DNA of 64,000 nt from Narthecium ossifragum (lineage: Eukaryota > Streptophyta > Magnoliopsida > Dioscoreales > Nartheciaceae). Each line of letters begins with the position of its first letter. The first letter of the stretch is position 1. Made by a program: the position numbers and the translations under genes. The notes beneath the pieces are model-generated. The model saw only the letters and a program-made list of their open reading frames with translations. It did not search any database and was not told the DNA's origin. Below are positions 1-10,944 of the stretch, piece by piece. The stretch spans positions 12,022,061 through 12,086,060 of the forward strand of contig OY986967.1 of assembly GCA_963920575.1 (NCBI GenBank), read 5' to 3'.

Positions 1-342
1 CGTCAGTTCTTCTTCTGTGGCCCCTACCGGGTAGTTGGTCGGCGGCGGCGCCTGGTGGACTTTGAGAGGCTTTTATACCTTATGTTAGTTAGTCTCCTAC
101 GGGAGTAATGTTGTATTTGGATCTTCCCCTCTTCGAGGATATGTATATTAAACACTTTTTGGGTTTGTAATCTGTGATTCGATGTTTCATTAAATTAATG
201 TCTTTTAATTGAGGGTGCTTTTAGTGAATTGTTAGGGAGACAATTAGGTTAGAGGGAACCCTCGCAAAAAATTTTCCGCTGTTTGTAGGTTCCAGTTCGC
301 GCCGCCCGGCCCGATTGGGCTTTCGCGGGTCGGGGCGCGACA
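1..342 (+). repeat. R1 chromovirus LTR, 3' end only, cut by window start
   Basis: This matches, base for base over long runs, the last part of the complete solo R1 LTR at 47329-49786 (the segments beginning CGTCAGTTCTTCTTC and ending GTCGGGGCGCGACA). It ends at 342 with the family terminus CA. The sequence after it is minus-strand gag of element H, so the LTR is an insertion in that gene. No primer-binding site follows, so this is a 3' LTR or a solo LTR. The left boundary and target duplication lie outside the window; CTCCT at 343-347 would be the right-hand copy. Confidence 0.85.
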
Positions 343-1326
343 CTCCTCCTCTGGGACCGCCTCGACCTCCGCCATGACCTCCGCCTGCTCCGCCACGAAT
401 GGACTATGCGTTCAACGTCGGACAGTCTCGGCAGAAATGCTCTGTCTGCTGGCACTCGTAGCACACGGGAGGTCCAAGCGCTAGCTGCTGGCTCTAGCCT
501 CCTCCCGCGGACGTCTATCCCTGAGAGACAGCTGTGAGAAGTTGTTGGCCTCCTTATCTGGGCTACTGCTGGTGTCTTGGGTACCTCTGTCGTGGCTTCC
601 ACGAACCTTCTCTACCCTGAGCTGGTCTTTGTGGCTGGCCTCTACCACTGGCACTCACGAATGACACCGGCTAGACTGCCCTGGGTCCTGACTCCTGCAA
701 CTGAGCCTCCACCGCCAAGGCACAGTCTAGCGGCTCTGCGTACGTGCTAGCGCGCTGAGCGGTGATCAGCCGTCTGAGCTCGGGCCTAAGCCCCCACTGG
801 AACTGCTCAGCTCTGGCAAGAGAGTCAGTCGATACTGCCCCAACAAATCTGGCGAGTCTAGTGGACCTAGCTGCATATTGCACTACGGACTGAGTACCCT
901 GAGAATGGGTCTAGTACTCACGGACTAGGGTCAAGTGCGCACTGCAGGGGAAGAACGCGCCTAGAAAAGACGAATGAAACACAGCCCAGGATGGGTCACT
1001 CCCGTCCCTGTCAACCAGTCGTCCGCCACCGCTGGATCACCTCCAATACTACTGAACCTAGGCGGGTTCAGCCTCTGAAAGTCGATCACCGCTGTCGTAA
1101 CAGCACGCTGGTCAAGTAGAGGAGAGACCTCCTCGGTGACAAAAGAAGCATCTTCCTCCATCACGACCTCAATCCTTGGCTCTGGCTCTGGTGCAGGTGT
1201 TCGGGGCAGGGCTGCGTTGGCCCCTAAGGCCCGTCGGGCAGCGCACTCATCGCACGCACTACCACGACCCAAGACTGGACAGCTAGCCCGGCTCCCTATC
1301 ATCTGCATGTTTACTAGAGACGACAA
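343..1326 (-). pseudogene. gag: gag remnant of chromovirus H (capsid and zinc knuckle), broken
   Basis: Read on the minus strand this is the gag polyprotein, which packages the element RNA in cytoplasmic particles. A likely start lies near 1307 (MQMIGSRASCPVLGRG). Capsid motifs NPPRF and DPAVADDWL lie near 1030-1060, then a deletion of roughly 130 bp relative to G gag joins WLTG directly to a segment ending CFIRLF. The capsid then continues in another frame at 883-671 (AEQFQWGLRPELRRL). A CCHC zinc knuckle, CYECQQTEHFCRDC, is readable at 463-422, followed by a stop and a glycine-rich tail. The tail is cut at 343 by the R1 LTR. Frameshifts, stops and the deletion make it non-functional. The closest copy in the window is G gag (47156-50407). 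Confidence 0.85.
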
Positions 1327-1491
1327 GCGTTCACTCGTAAGAAATCAAAACACAATAGCAATCAATAAAGCAAAAGCATATCACATACGAGCAAGAACAA
1401 GCACACAGGGATGCTCTTCTCGTAGAACTATCCCAATCCACGCTCAAAACCTTAATCGCAAGCCTAATCCTATCCCTAGGACCTGCAACCT

Positions 1492-1503
1492 GCTCTGATA
1501 CCA
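1492..1503 (-). other. Primer-binding site of H (initiator tRNA-Met)
   Basis: The minus strand reads TGGTATCAGAGC, the standard plant site complementary to the 3' end of initiator tRNA-Met. It lies 3 bases inside the LTR end at 1507, which fixes the orientation of H (5' LTR to the right, gag to the left). Confidence 0.9.
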
Positions 1504-2826
1504 AATTATCACACCTCGACACAGAAAACCCATCTAGGGCGAGGTGTGAGGGTTTCTATTGCTATTTACATCCTATTTGGCGCGATATAATGCGGAAAGC
1601 AGAGGTAATTTGAACAAATTTACTTTCATAGATAAAACTGTAGTTCAAATCTTCAACAACTCAAGACTAGCAGAAACATGATTCAATTAAAATAACACCA
1701 AGTTGTACTATTTAGACATCCGGTACAAATTCTTATCAAAAACTCCTCCAAGGAGAAAGATTATACATTTAACCCAAAATCCTCGAAGGATGTCTATAAT
1801 ATACATAATCTATCAAAAGTACAACTGATCTCCCACGACAACCTCAGGCACCTCTGGAAGTCGTCGCACCACCAAAAGCTGATCCAGCTGGTTCTATTGA
1901 AGAAGAACTGGCGCCTGCACCTCCAAAACTCAGCCCGGGTAGGAGTGAGCGACAAGCTCAGTAGGGTTCTACTCTACGGCACACTAAAGGGAGGAAAACA
2001 ACAACTGTGATGTCTCTCCGCTTATGTCTAAGGAATGCCACGGGGTCCCATAACCCCTATCCACTCCCCAAGGGATCCTACTCTTCTCAACCGACCACGC
2101 TGGGAACATCAACCAACACGCTGGGAGGAACAAGAATCAAAACTAGTAGGATCACCCTTGCCCAACATGAAACCACTGCCTGGGGACCACATCATGGACA
2201 TCGACAACCATCCTTAGAACTTGGTCTTGGAGAAGCGTCACGATCTCTAAACCTCAAGGACGACATAATATAGCCGACTAAACCATATCCTCGATAACAT
2301 GAAGATTCTAATAATACAATCACGTCCTAAACCTTACTAGCTACCTAGCCACGGTCCTAGGGCTAGATCCGAGCTATGCGAGAGCCTCGGATCGGCGATC
2401 AACCCATCGCCCCGCCTAACCTGAAATGCCTCTAATGCATACAGTGCATGAACCTATGCAAACATCTAACCTTGATGTCTTTATATGTCACAACAATAAT
2501 TATGAGTTCAACAGTTTTACAATAGCCCTCGGCACACGCCGACAATGGGCTAAGGTTCCACAATACAACGCAAGCAAGCACTCATAGCTAGTAAACGGCT
2601 AAGCAAGCAAGAAGCATTTAAGTTTACCATCCAACTGGGTATTTAAATGCAAGACAAACTAAAGATTCACCAAAGAGGGTAAACCCACGGTCAAATTCCC
2701 AATCTTAATCGAAATCCTTTGAAAACCATGTGATAGCAGCATGCATGCTTCCTAACATGATTGGGTATCTATAATGAACAAAAACCAATCAAAGGAAGCC
2801 AGAAAACACTGGTCAAGGGCTCACAG

Positions 2827-3062
2827 TCGATGAGACGGTCGATCCGACGGTCGACCATGAGGCTACGGTCGAAGCGAAGGTCGATCCGACGATCGACCGT
2901 GAGACCAAAATTGGGAAAAACATAAGGGCTACGGTCAATCGCGATATCGACCTTGAAAATCCCAAAACGAGACAGAGCCTGACGGTCGATGTGACAGTCG
3001 ACCGTCAGGCCAGGATTAAGCGTGCCAACACCTGACGGTCGACCGTCAGGCCTGGTGTATAG
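2827..3062. repeat. Palindrome array GGTCGAC/GGTCGATC in the H LTR
   Basis: At least six units of the type GACGGTCGATCCGACGGTCGACC and GACGGTCGACCGTCAGGC occur in 240 bp. Many are perfect inverted repeats. The equivalent place in the G LTR (45340-45705) carries the same kind of array, so this is a conserved part of the R2 LTR. Confidence 0.8.
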
Positions 3063-3585
3063 TTCCTAAGAACAGTACCAGAAATCTAATCTCTTGGATT
3101 TGGTCTATTAAAGCTTATCGGAATTCGATGAAACTTTGCAGACACGCGTAATAGATAAAGGGGAAACTATTGGTACAAAGAAAATAGAATTTTGACGGTT
3201 AAAATCCAAACCTATGTCTAAACGGTCAAAAACCGACAAACTGGTGATAAAATGAGAATCGTCCGATAAAATACGAAACCAACTGGTAGAAACACTCTAA
3301 GCAAGCCATAACACTAACGTATTAAGTTACACAACATTCTTCCATGCACAACTACATCAAAAGCACAATAAACCTATCCTAGGTAAACCCGACCACATGA
3401 TCGGGGTAGAAACACCTACTTAAACCAGCATGGCAGCTCCTCCACGTATCCCCCAAGCTCGATCGCCAGGATCTTCTCCTCGAAGATCGCTACCCGAAGC
3501 CCTAACACAACCGGCAGGAGAGAGAGAGAGGGAGACAGCGACAGGAGAAGAAGGAAAGAGAAAGGAAAGAGAGAGAAAGTCAGGG

Positions 3586-3593
3586 TATTTATA
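3586..3593 (-). promoter_or_regulatory. TATA box of the H LTR
   Basis: The minus strand reads CTCTATAAATACC, about 290 bp from the LTR start. Short GATCGA-type inverted repeats (3620-3662) lie directly upstream, the same arrangement as in the G LTR. Confidence 0.6.
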
Positions 3594-3878
3594 GAGATCA
3601 GGATCTGATATCTGCCGTCCGATTCGATCTTTCCCGATCGAGCTCTGATCTTTCGATCGGAGGTACCCTTAAGGTCCTAATCATTCATATACATCAATCC
3701 AAGGCCGTGTGTGCGTTACACGGGTGTGAAATCAACCACCAGGAGTAATTTACCAAATTGTCCCTGGGGTCACAAGAATAACACGATCAACCTGATCGCA
3801 CCCGACGCGAAACCAAACCAACAGGGAACGACCCTCGACCCACGCGATCGAGCTAGGTTAGAGGAATGGGTCCTCACA

Positions 3879-4708
3879 ACTAGATTGTATCCTAAAGAAT
3901 GTATGATTCAGCATAACAATCACGCCCTAGACCTTGCTACCCATTCTCAGTCCTAGAGCTAGATCGGAGCTACCCGAGACCCTCGGATCGGCGACTGAAC
4001 CATCGCCCACACCTAACCTGAAATGCATCTAATGCATACAGTGCATGAACCTATACAAGAATCTAACTTAGATAAGGCTAAGCTTCCACGATTATCCTGC
4101 GAATAATTGATCTACAAGTACATTGACAATTCTACCGACCAAGTTTACCCAAACATCCAAGCAATTAAAGAAGCAACCATTTTACACTATTCCTCCCTGC
4201 AGGCAATCAGTTGGGTTATATTAAAGCAATAGGGCACACTTTCGGCCCATTTATTCTACACACTCCGAGGGGGGCATGACTTACCCGGTTAACCACACTA
4301 CAGATAAAAAGCTCGACCCCACATATAGGTCTAAGACCTATAATGCTATGTACAAATTGGTAGGAAAGCAGATAAAGGAAACACAAACTATTAAAAGTAT
4401 GATTCGTCGCAATTCAAGGGTAAAGCCACCAAAATACCAATTAAAATACCCTACTAGTGTTTACTTATCAATAGAAAAGATGTACGAGAGATACCGGTTG
4501 AAAGGGAACCGAAATCGTTGAAATCGGAATCAATTGTACAAATCAGCATACAAGAGATCAATCTTCTTGGGTAAGAAGATTGATCTTCCCTATGCTTACA
4601 CTCTGCCTTGGAAGAGATCGATCTTCACCCACAAGAAGATCGATCTTCACCCACAAGAAGATCAATCTTCTTCAAGAGGGTGTTCTGTCTGGAACAAAAG
4701 AGATTGAT
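3879..4708 (-). repeat. R2-type LTR remnant X
   Basis: The stretch at 3920-4070 (CCTAGAGCTAGATCGGAGC, then TCGGATCGGCGA, then TAATGCATACAGTGCATGAAC) matches the same part of the H LTR (2365-2460) and of E (6130-6240). It is therefore the inner part of another minus-strand R2 LTR. It is bounded on the left by the end of H (3878) and on the right by the start of C (4709), so both are probably insertions in it. Neither terminus of X is visible. Confidence 0.65.
4616..4672 (+). repeat. Tandem 22-bp unit with palindromic GAAGATCGATCTTC
   Basis: Two exact 22-bp units, GATCGATCTTCACCCACAAGAA, run from 4616 to 4659, followed by a diverged partial third. Related hairpins (TCTTCTTGGGTAAGAAGA) lie just upstream at 4562-4579. 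This is X's own version of the palindrome arrays seen in the other LTRs. Confidence 0.85.
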
Positions 4709-7401
4709 TGTGAGGATCTGTCCCTCTACTCCTGGGTCGAGGTCGTAGCTTGTTTGCTTGTTTGCTTGTTTTGCGTCGAGCGTGCGATCCGGTGAATCAT
4801 ATTGTTTTGTGGACCGCAAGGGCAATTTGGTAAATTGCGCCTTGTCGGTTTGTTTTACACCCGCGTGTGCATACACTGACCATGTTTGTGTTAATGTTTG
4901 ATTAGAATGGTTAGGCTCAGCAGCGTGGATTTTGGAGGAGATTAAGGGCGATCCTAGGCTCAGCAGCGCGGATTGAAGCTGTTCTAGTTTAGGTATGGAT
5001 CCTAGCTACTTAGAAATCCGGTTTTTGGATGTTTTGGGTTTGCTTGTGATCTTTTCAGTAGGTCTGCTTGTATGCTTATTGGGTTTTAGTACAAGTACCG
5101 GTTTTGGACTTGTGGTCCTTCGTACTACCAGATCCCAGGGTTTTGTGGGGTTTGGTAGAGTTTTTCGATGGTATTTTCTTTCTCCGATTCGCTGGAGAAC
5201 CCAACAAGATCGATCATTCTTGGAAATGATCTGTCACGCCCGACCCAGAAAAACCCATCCAGATCGGAGAGTGAGAAACCTAAACCTGTTAAATCATCAA
5301 TGGGCGCATTAATTTCGACAGAGTCTCTTCTATAATTCTGATACAATGGACCTGTACAATTTCGAATATACATGATAAATCTAAGCAATTAGATCAAGTG
5401 GGCAGAAATGTAGATTTACAACTACTATCATTATTACAAACCCAATTTTAACATTTAGATAAACATCATTCCACATTAATATCAAATTTAAAGTTACAAA
5501 ATTTGTCCTCAAATGCGAAATAGAATTCTCCAAGATTTACTGACATCAAATAAATGTAAAATACTAAACTGAAGCCCTCAATCCGCCAACAACCTCAAAG
5601 CCCACCCGAAGTAGAAGTGCCTCTAAGAGCTGATCCGCCTGTAGCTACTGAAGTGGAAGGAACGGCGCCTACATCTGTAAAACACAGCCCGGGTAAGGTG
5701 AGCATAAAGCCCGTTAGGGTTCTACTCTATGACACTCTCAAGAAAAGGGTAAACTGCAACTGTATTATTTTTCATCCCAAGTCTAAGGTGCCACTTGAGG
5801 CATCACACCTCGTCGATCCAGAATGGGCCCCTACATAGGGTCACTCTCACCCAAGCGGCGAAACAAGGAGGACGGCCAACACGAGCTCGGACCCAGGGTT
5901 GGTGGATCGCCGCTGCACTCACCACCGGAACTCTCACCGTACACCACCCATTGTACAGGGACATACGTTATGGACATTGACATCCACACTTAGGCCCTTA
6001 GGACAAGAGACAATACAACCTCTATTCCTAAATATCATAATTCAAAGGAGGATATCTTGGTTGCAACATCGATCAATACAAGATCATAATCACACAATCT
6101 CGCCCTAGTCCTCCTACCCATACCTCAATCCTAGAGCTAGATCCGAGCTACCCGAGCCCTCGGATCGGAGATCGAACCCATCGCCTGCACCTAACTTTAA
6201 TGCTTCTAATGCATACAACATGCATGAGCCTAATCCAACAACTAGGCCTAGGTGTTTCTACATTTCAATTCATCAATCACATGTCCAACAAGGTATAGCA
6301 TAGCTATAGGGTAGGTTTAGCATTCAAAAATAGACAAAAGCCAAGCACAACATTCACATATCCCAATCATATATAATCTCATTCAACACATACAAACGGC
6401 ACACCTTCGGCCCAATCAGATCTAGACATTCTCAAGGAGCATCACTCCCTTGGTTAATCCCACAAATAAAATAGAAACGGACACACAGCCAGCCCTAGGC
6501 ATAACATGCTATAAGAATACGTAATTGGATAATCACCAGGAGATCATAAGAATTTCGATAATAACACTAAGTTTTCGAACTTGTACAAAGAAAGGAACAT
6601 GCTACTCTATTATACAATTGACATGATTGAAATACGTATACCATAATCATAGGGAAATAGAGCAATAATCAATCGACAACCTAACATTTGGCAGCAACCG
6701 TAGAGCACTTTCATGATGAAAGAACACTCAATGGGAAGAATAAGGAAGGGAAGGGGGGGAAAACTCAGCCACCAACCAAGCCAACCTTCAACAAGGATCC
6801 ACAAGTATGAAACATAGTTCTCATCTCTAAGGGTGAAGCATCAGCTGGTAAGGAAGACTGAGAGTCCCTACAACCGGTTCATGGCAGCCATGGGAGAAAC
6901 AGAGCAGTAGAACACAAAAGAGAGGAAGAACACCAACAGAGCCCCGGGAAACAAAGCCGACGCATAAATCGCAGGCCAACCGCATTGCAATCCACCAAAC
7001 CAAAGAAAGGGAAAGGAATCTACACCAAACACCAGAAGATTCAATGGAAATCGGGAAGCTCAAGTATCCGACCAACTAAGAACAGAGGAGAAGAAATCCA
7101 CAGAAACCCAAATATTAACACTATTGCAAAAAGGAAACAATCAACCAACACCTTGCGTGCAAACCCAGCAATTCCAGAGCAAACAACCTCAACAAGTACC
7201 CGGCAATCCAAGGATAGGGGAGAAAGATATTGTCGCGCCCCGACCCGCGGAAGCCCAACCGGGTCGGGCGACGCGAACCGGAACCTATCTAAATGCGGAA
7301 ATAAAGGCGAGGGGTTCCCCCCAACTTACTGATTTCACAATTCAATTCATAAGCACCCCTGAATATTACAACAAATTTAAACCTCAAAAGATATAATACA
7401 A

Positions 7402-7554
7402 GGGTTAAATATGTGTTTCGTCCCTGAGGTTTCGGACAAGTTTTTATCAAGTCCCTCTTCTTTAAAAATTCCCGATTGAATCCTTGGATTTTTCGAACCG
7501 GACTCAACCATGTCCCTCCATCCACTCGCCGTCCGCCAACTAACGTTGGCTCGG
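7402..7554 (+). repeat. Left terminal inverted repeat of the Pack-MULE
   Basis: About 153 bp, from GGGTTAAATATG to CGTTGGCTCGG. It pairs with 8761-8913 with few mismatches (for example ATATGTGTTTCG against ATATGCGTTTCG). Confidence 0.9.
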
Positions 7555-7561
7555 CCAAACC

Positions 7562-7639
7562 GACGTCATCGTCTCCGTCGGCAACAAGGTCATGAGCTCC
7601 GACGACTCCTCCCTCCACCCGCAGCTCCTAACCCCCATG
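7562..7639 (+). pseudogene. GH17 beta-1,3-glucanase fragment 1 (acid/base region)
   Basis: The plus strand reads DVIVSVGNKVMSSDDSSL then HPQLLTPM. In plant GH17 glucan endo-1,3-beta-glucosidases the corresponding segment has the form VGNEVL...QLLPAM, in which the Glu of VGNE is the catalytic acid/base. Here that codon (7586-7588) is AAG, so the residue is Lys. The fragment starts directly after the left terminal repeat. It is collinear with fragment 2 at 8163-8533, the MCTP piece replacing the stretch between them. It lacks a start codon and is a captured, non-functional piece. Confidence 0.7.
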
Positions 7640-7691
7640 ACGCCCTCTCCTCCTCCTCTCCTCCTCCTACCCATCGATCAAGATCTCGATG

Positions 7692-8118
7692 GAAGCGCAC
7701 GGGGAGCTCGATCTCGCCCATCTTCTTTAGTCCGGATGGCAGTAGCAACATCAACGGGAAGGGCCCCAAGTGGACCCATCGGAGTACTCGTCAAAGACGG
7801 CGACGGTGAGGATGGTGGAGGGCTTGTAGACTTCCCAGGTGTACTGCTCATTCCAGGCCAGGTCGAAGCTATCGGCGATCGTGCGTGTTCGGCCCACTTG
7901 GGGCTGTACTTGGTGACGGCGAACGCGTCGGTGGTGCCCTTCCCGGCGACGGTTCTCATTCTCAGGAGCCCATGGCAGCCGATGATCCTGAGCTCCACCG
8001 AGCCCACCGGAGATCGCTATAGCTGCCGTGCTGATGGCCGATGTTCACTGCTAGCATGTGACTGCTCGTCCGACACATGGTACCTACCGTCGAGGCACAC
8101 GCACACGTGCAGCCTTCC
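7692..8118 (-). pseudogene. MCTP-type (multiple C2 domain, transmembrane) gene fragment
   Basis: On the minus strand the order is LHVCVCLDGRYHVSDE, then RPSARQL, a stop where these proteins have Trp, then RSPVGSVELRIIGCHGLL. A C2 domain follows (GKGTTDAFAVTKYSPKW, one-base frameshift, DSFDLAWNEQYTWEV, ILTVAVFDEY), a stop at 7753-7751, and after a gap MGEIELPVRF. This order, CLDG.YHV, RP.A.QLW, C2, KMGEI.L.VRF, is that of plant MCTP proteins (QUIRKY/FTIP type), which sit at the ER and plasmodesmata. Only the last C2 repeat and its linkers are present. It lies antisense to the glucanase pieces and is broken by at least one frameshift and two stops. Confidence 0.75.
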
Positions 8119-8162
8119 GCTATAGACGTGCGTGCTCTTCTTCCTCCTTTTAATCTCCGGCC

Positions 8163-8533
8163 CGGCGGGGCGCCTTCCACTCCGACATCACGCCCACCCT
8201 CGTCGACATCATTGGGTTCCTCCGCGACACGAGATCCCCCCTTCACGGTCAACCCCTACCCCTTCTTCACCTACCGTAGCGACCCCCGCCCCGAAACCCT
8301 CGTCTCTACCTCTTCCAGCCCAACCCCGGCCGGGTTGACGCCAGATCCGGGATCGTCTACATGAACATGCTCGACGCCTAGGTCGACATGATCCGGTCAG
8401 CTCTTAATGCCGCTGGGTTCCCGGGAGTCGAGGTCGGCACCACCATGGACAACACCAAGGCCTTCAACTGCGGCCTGGTGGCGCACCTCCTGTCCATGGT
8501 TAGGACACCGCTAATGCCAGGGAAGTCCGTGCG
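8163..8533 (+). pseudogene. GH17 beta-1,3-glucanase fragment 2, nucleophile segment missing
   Basis: The plus strand reads GAFHSDITPTLVDIIGFLRD, then after a one-base insertion in a C run (8236-8241) VNPYPFFTYRSDPRPETL. A frame change follows, then LFQPNPGRVDARSG and NMLDA, a TAG stop (8379-8381), VDMIRSALNAAGFPGVEV, then GTTMDNTKAFN and TPLMPGKSV. These are successive conserved blocks of plant GH17 endo-1,3-beta-glucosidases, extracellular enzymes that cut callose. Between VEV and GTTMDN about 17-20 residues are missing, the block that normally holds the nucleophile motif AETGWP. The junction (near 8430-8437) repeats GAGGTCGG-like bases, suggesting deletion between short direct repeats. It cannot encode an active enzyme. 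Confidence 0.8.
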
Positions 8534-8584
8534 GCGATCATGCCGCTGACGACCGCGTCGACGACGGGGCCGGCGAGGAGCGGA

Positions 8585-8669
8585 TGCGTGCGGGCCTGCG
8601 GGCGTCGACTGCCACCTGATCCTGCAGGATGGGGACTACTACGTCCCCAACATCGCCGGATCTCAAGCC
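8585..8669 (+). pseudogene. Possible X8/CBM43 domain fragment of the same glucanase
   Basis: The plus strand reads ACGPAGVDCHLILQDGDYY then VPNIAGSQA. X8 (CBM43) domains at the C-terminus of many plant GH17 proteins have the pattern ACG...DC..I..G..CY.PN..A.HA. The spacing and the CG, DC, G, Y and PN positions fit, but one Cys is Tyr. It lies downstream of fragment 2 on the same strand, where the domain would be expected. It could also be unrelated low-complexity sequence. Confidence 0.45.
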
Positions 8670-8711
8670 AACATCGCCGAATCCCAAGCCAACTTCGCCG
8701 TTGGGAACCCC
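8649..8711 (+). repeat. Three 21-bp imperfect tandem units inside the Pack-MULE
   Basis: The units AACATCGCCGGATCTCAAGCC, its near copy at 8670-8690 and a diverged third at 8691-8711 keep the reading frame (NIAGSQA / NIAESQA / NFAVGNP). Confidence 0.8.
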
Positions 8712-8760
8712 CTGTTCGCCTGGTCCATTGGCCTGTTCGTCGGTCCAGGCTCGGCTCAAA

Positions 8761-8913
8761 CCGAGCCGACGTTAGTTGGCCGACGGCGAGTGGACGGAGG
8801 GACATGATTTAGTCCGGTTCAAAAAATCCAAGGATTCAATCGGGAATTTTTAAAGAAGAGGGACTTGATAAAAACTTGTCCGAAACCTCAGGGACGAAAC
8901 GCATATTTAACCC
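8761..8913 (-). repeat. Right terminal inverted repeat of the Pack-MULE
   Basis: This is the reverse complement of 7402-7554 with scattered mismatches, ending CATATTTAACCC at 8913 directly before the duplicated TATAATACAA. Confidence 0.9.
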
Positions 8914-10091
8914 TATAATACAATAATCCAAAACCTAGAAAGGGTGTTACAACAGTTTATACAACATACTCCCATAGGAGACTAACTATAACAAAAAGTG
9001 TAGAAAGATAATTACCAATCCTCAGACCCCGCCAGGCGCCACCACGCCACAAAACACCTACCCGGTAGGGGCCACAGAAGAAGAGCTGGCGGCTGCACCT
9101 GCAAAACGCAGCCCGGGTAGGAGTGAGTATAAAGCTCAGTAGGGTTCTACACTACGTCACACAGAATGAAGGGGAACACAAAAGTGTCGCCCTCAAGTAA
9201 GACCTGGGTGTACACAGGGGTCCCATAATCCCACCGCGTGTCCCTGAGGCCCACGATCATGGTCTTCCAGCCGAGCTGGTCACATGTCTGATCGCACTCA
9301 GTAGTAGAAAACAACACTGCTGGCCCACAAGCAGGTACCGACACTGCAGGCAGGAAACTGCACCGCTAAGTAGGCAACCCCTCTACTCAAGGGTCAACAC
9401 AGTGGAACACCGGCTACACCTCAGCATCCGATTTAAGGCTGACACGACCTCTATAATCACCAAGCAACATGTGTACCAGTCTTCTAAGCCTATCATCAAG
9501 TTTGACTGGACATCACAATTCGAACCTGGACCAAGCTACCCAACCCCGGTCCTAGGGCTAAATCCGAGCTTCCAGCCTCGGGACGGCGATCCACAAATCA
9601 CCCACGCCCTAACCATGCAACTAATGCACAACAGGGAATGCATGCTATGAACATACACAAGCAAGAGGAAAAAGGCATGCAACAGTATGTCAAGGCAGCA
9701 TACAAGTCCAACAGGATCGCTGCAGCGGTACTACCAACCGCTGCCAGCCGATCCGCAGCTGGTCCCGGCATTACGACGGTACCATGACCGTCAACCGCGG
9801 ACTCCTGCAATGGGAAGCAACCCCGAAAACTTTGATGAACAGTAAAATATATTATTATAATCCGAGCTTATAATATTATACTCAAAACACCAACATGTTC
9901 TCTACAAGCAGCTAGTTGACCTCATCGATCCGATATCCAAACGACGTCGGATTCAAGATCCAACTTAGATACCAGTAGATCTACATGCCGGGATCAACAT
10001 ATCCGAAATCCATGATCATCCAACGGTTGGATTAACGGGACAACATTAATCAAAACAGCTAATCAAAACTCCATAAAACACCATCAACCGA

Positions 10092-10203
10092 CTTGGGATC
10101 GATCCGGAACAATTTGGATCGATCCAAAGCTTCATACCAATCCATAAACCGCCATCAGCCAGCTTGGGATCGATCCGGAACAATTGGGATCGATCCAAAG
10201 CTC
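10092..10203. repeat. Palindrome array GGATCGATCC in F, inner site
   Basis: Four GGGATCGATCC or TTGGATCGATCCAAA units occur as two pairs about 70 bp apart, within a duplicated sentence (ATCAACCGACTTGGGATCGA and ATCAGCCAGCTTGGGATCGA). The solo R1 LTR at 47329 has GATCGATC units at the equivalent distance from its start (48417-48447). Confidence 0.8.
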
Positions 10204-10944
10204 ATACCAGCTTCAGATCAGCCTCATCGCAGGCCAGGAGAAAAATCACCAAAATTCGTAGAAAAATCGGAAAAATATGAAATAAACTGGAATGGAAAGC
10301 TAACGAAGAGATCTACAACTCTTATGTTTATCAAAAGCCAAGATCATACATGTACAAGCCGAGAAACACGCCGCAAGCCGGCTGTTCTTCAAGAACAGGA
10401 GAAAATCGGAAAATCCGAGATTAATCATGCATAAATCCTACTCAAATCTCAACAAAAGATCATGAAACTTATATGAGTAATTCTAACATACAAGATGCAT
10501 CCAACAACACAATTTCATCAAGATCTAACGGCTAGATCTAACTAAACCCATTAATTAACTCATGTAGGTAGAACACCTACCGGACAGCGCTAAACCTCGG
10601 CTGATTCCCCGCTAAACGGTCACCAACCCAACTCCAAACCACGCCAGAGACCTTCCTCACGCCGCCAAGCTTTCAAGCTCCCAAAACGGTGGCCGGAGGA
10701 GGAAGAACGGAGAAGAAGAAGGAGGAGGCTGCCGGAAGAAAAACAGAGCACACAGAACCGGGAAGAAGAAAGAAGGAAAAAGAAGGGAAGGAAGAAGAGG
10801 AGGAGAAGGAAGGCCGGGGAAGGTCGGGGAAGGTCAGGGAAGGTGAAGGAGAAGACCTCTCCTCTGACAACGGAGAGCGACGGCACATGGCCGTCCTCGC
10901 CGCTCAACTGCCCTGCTGCAAGCTCAACTGCTTGCTACAGTGCC

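Larger units (their letters stand above)
1507..3878 (-). repeat. 5' LTR of chromovirus H (R2 family)
   Basis: On the minus strand it begins TGTGAGGACCCATTCC (at 3878) and ends at 1507 with GGTGTGATA, a decayed form of the family end GTGTGACA. Its length of 2372 bp is close to the G LTR (2391 bp). It contains a TATA-like box, palindrome arrays on both sides of it, and a purine-rich GA stretch near 3525-3580. The expected 5-bp duplication cannot be checked because the other end of H is not in the window. Confidence 0.85.
7402..8913. mobile_element. Pack-MULE: Mutator-type element with captured host gene fragments
   Basis: The element is 1512 bp with terminal inverted repeats of about 153 bp that start GGGTTAAATATG at one end and finish CATATTTAACCC at the other. 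It is flanked by a perfect 10-bp duplication, TATAATACAA (7392-7401 and 8914-8923), in the size range of Mutator-like elements. It encodes no transposase. The GC-rich interior is made of plant gene pieces: GH17 beta-1,3-glucanase segments on the plus strand and an MCTP C2-domain segment on the minus strand between them. It would depend on a transposase supplied elsewhere. Its insertion in solo LTR F makes it one of the youngest layers of the left block. Confidence 0.9.

Noticed and set aside
3520..3580. GA-rich tract as a microsatellite locus
   Set aside because: It is the reverse complement of the CTTTCTCTC tract found just after the TATA box in the G LTR, so it is part of the R2 LTR.
7510..8364. 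Several overlapping long frames on both strands within the Pack-MULE as a possible new gene
   Set aside because: They arise from GC-rich captured fragments read in wrong frames. The conserved GH17 and MCTP motifs switch frame and meet stops, so no single frame is a real product.
10620..10907. Hydrophobic Phe/Leu/Ser-rich frame on the minus strand as a small membrane protein
   Set aside because: It is a translated purine/pyrimidine tract (GAAGAAGGAGG-type) of the R1 LTR. The same tract is at 47690-47890 and the frame is not conserved.
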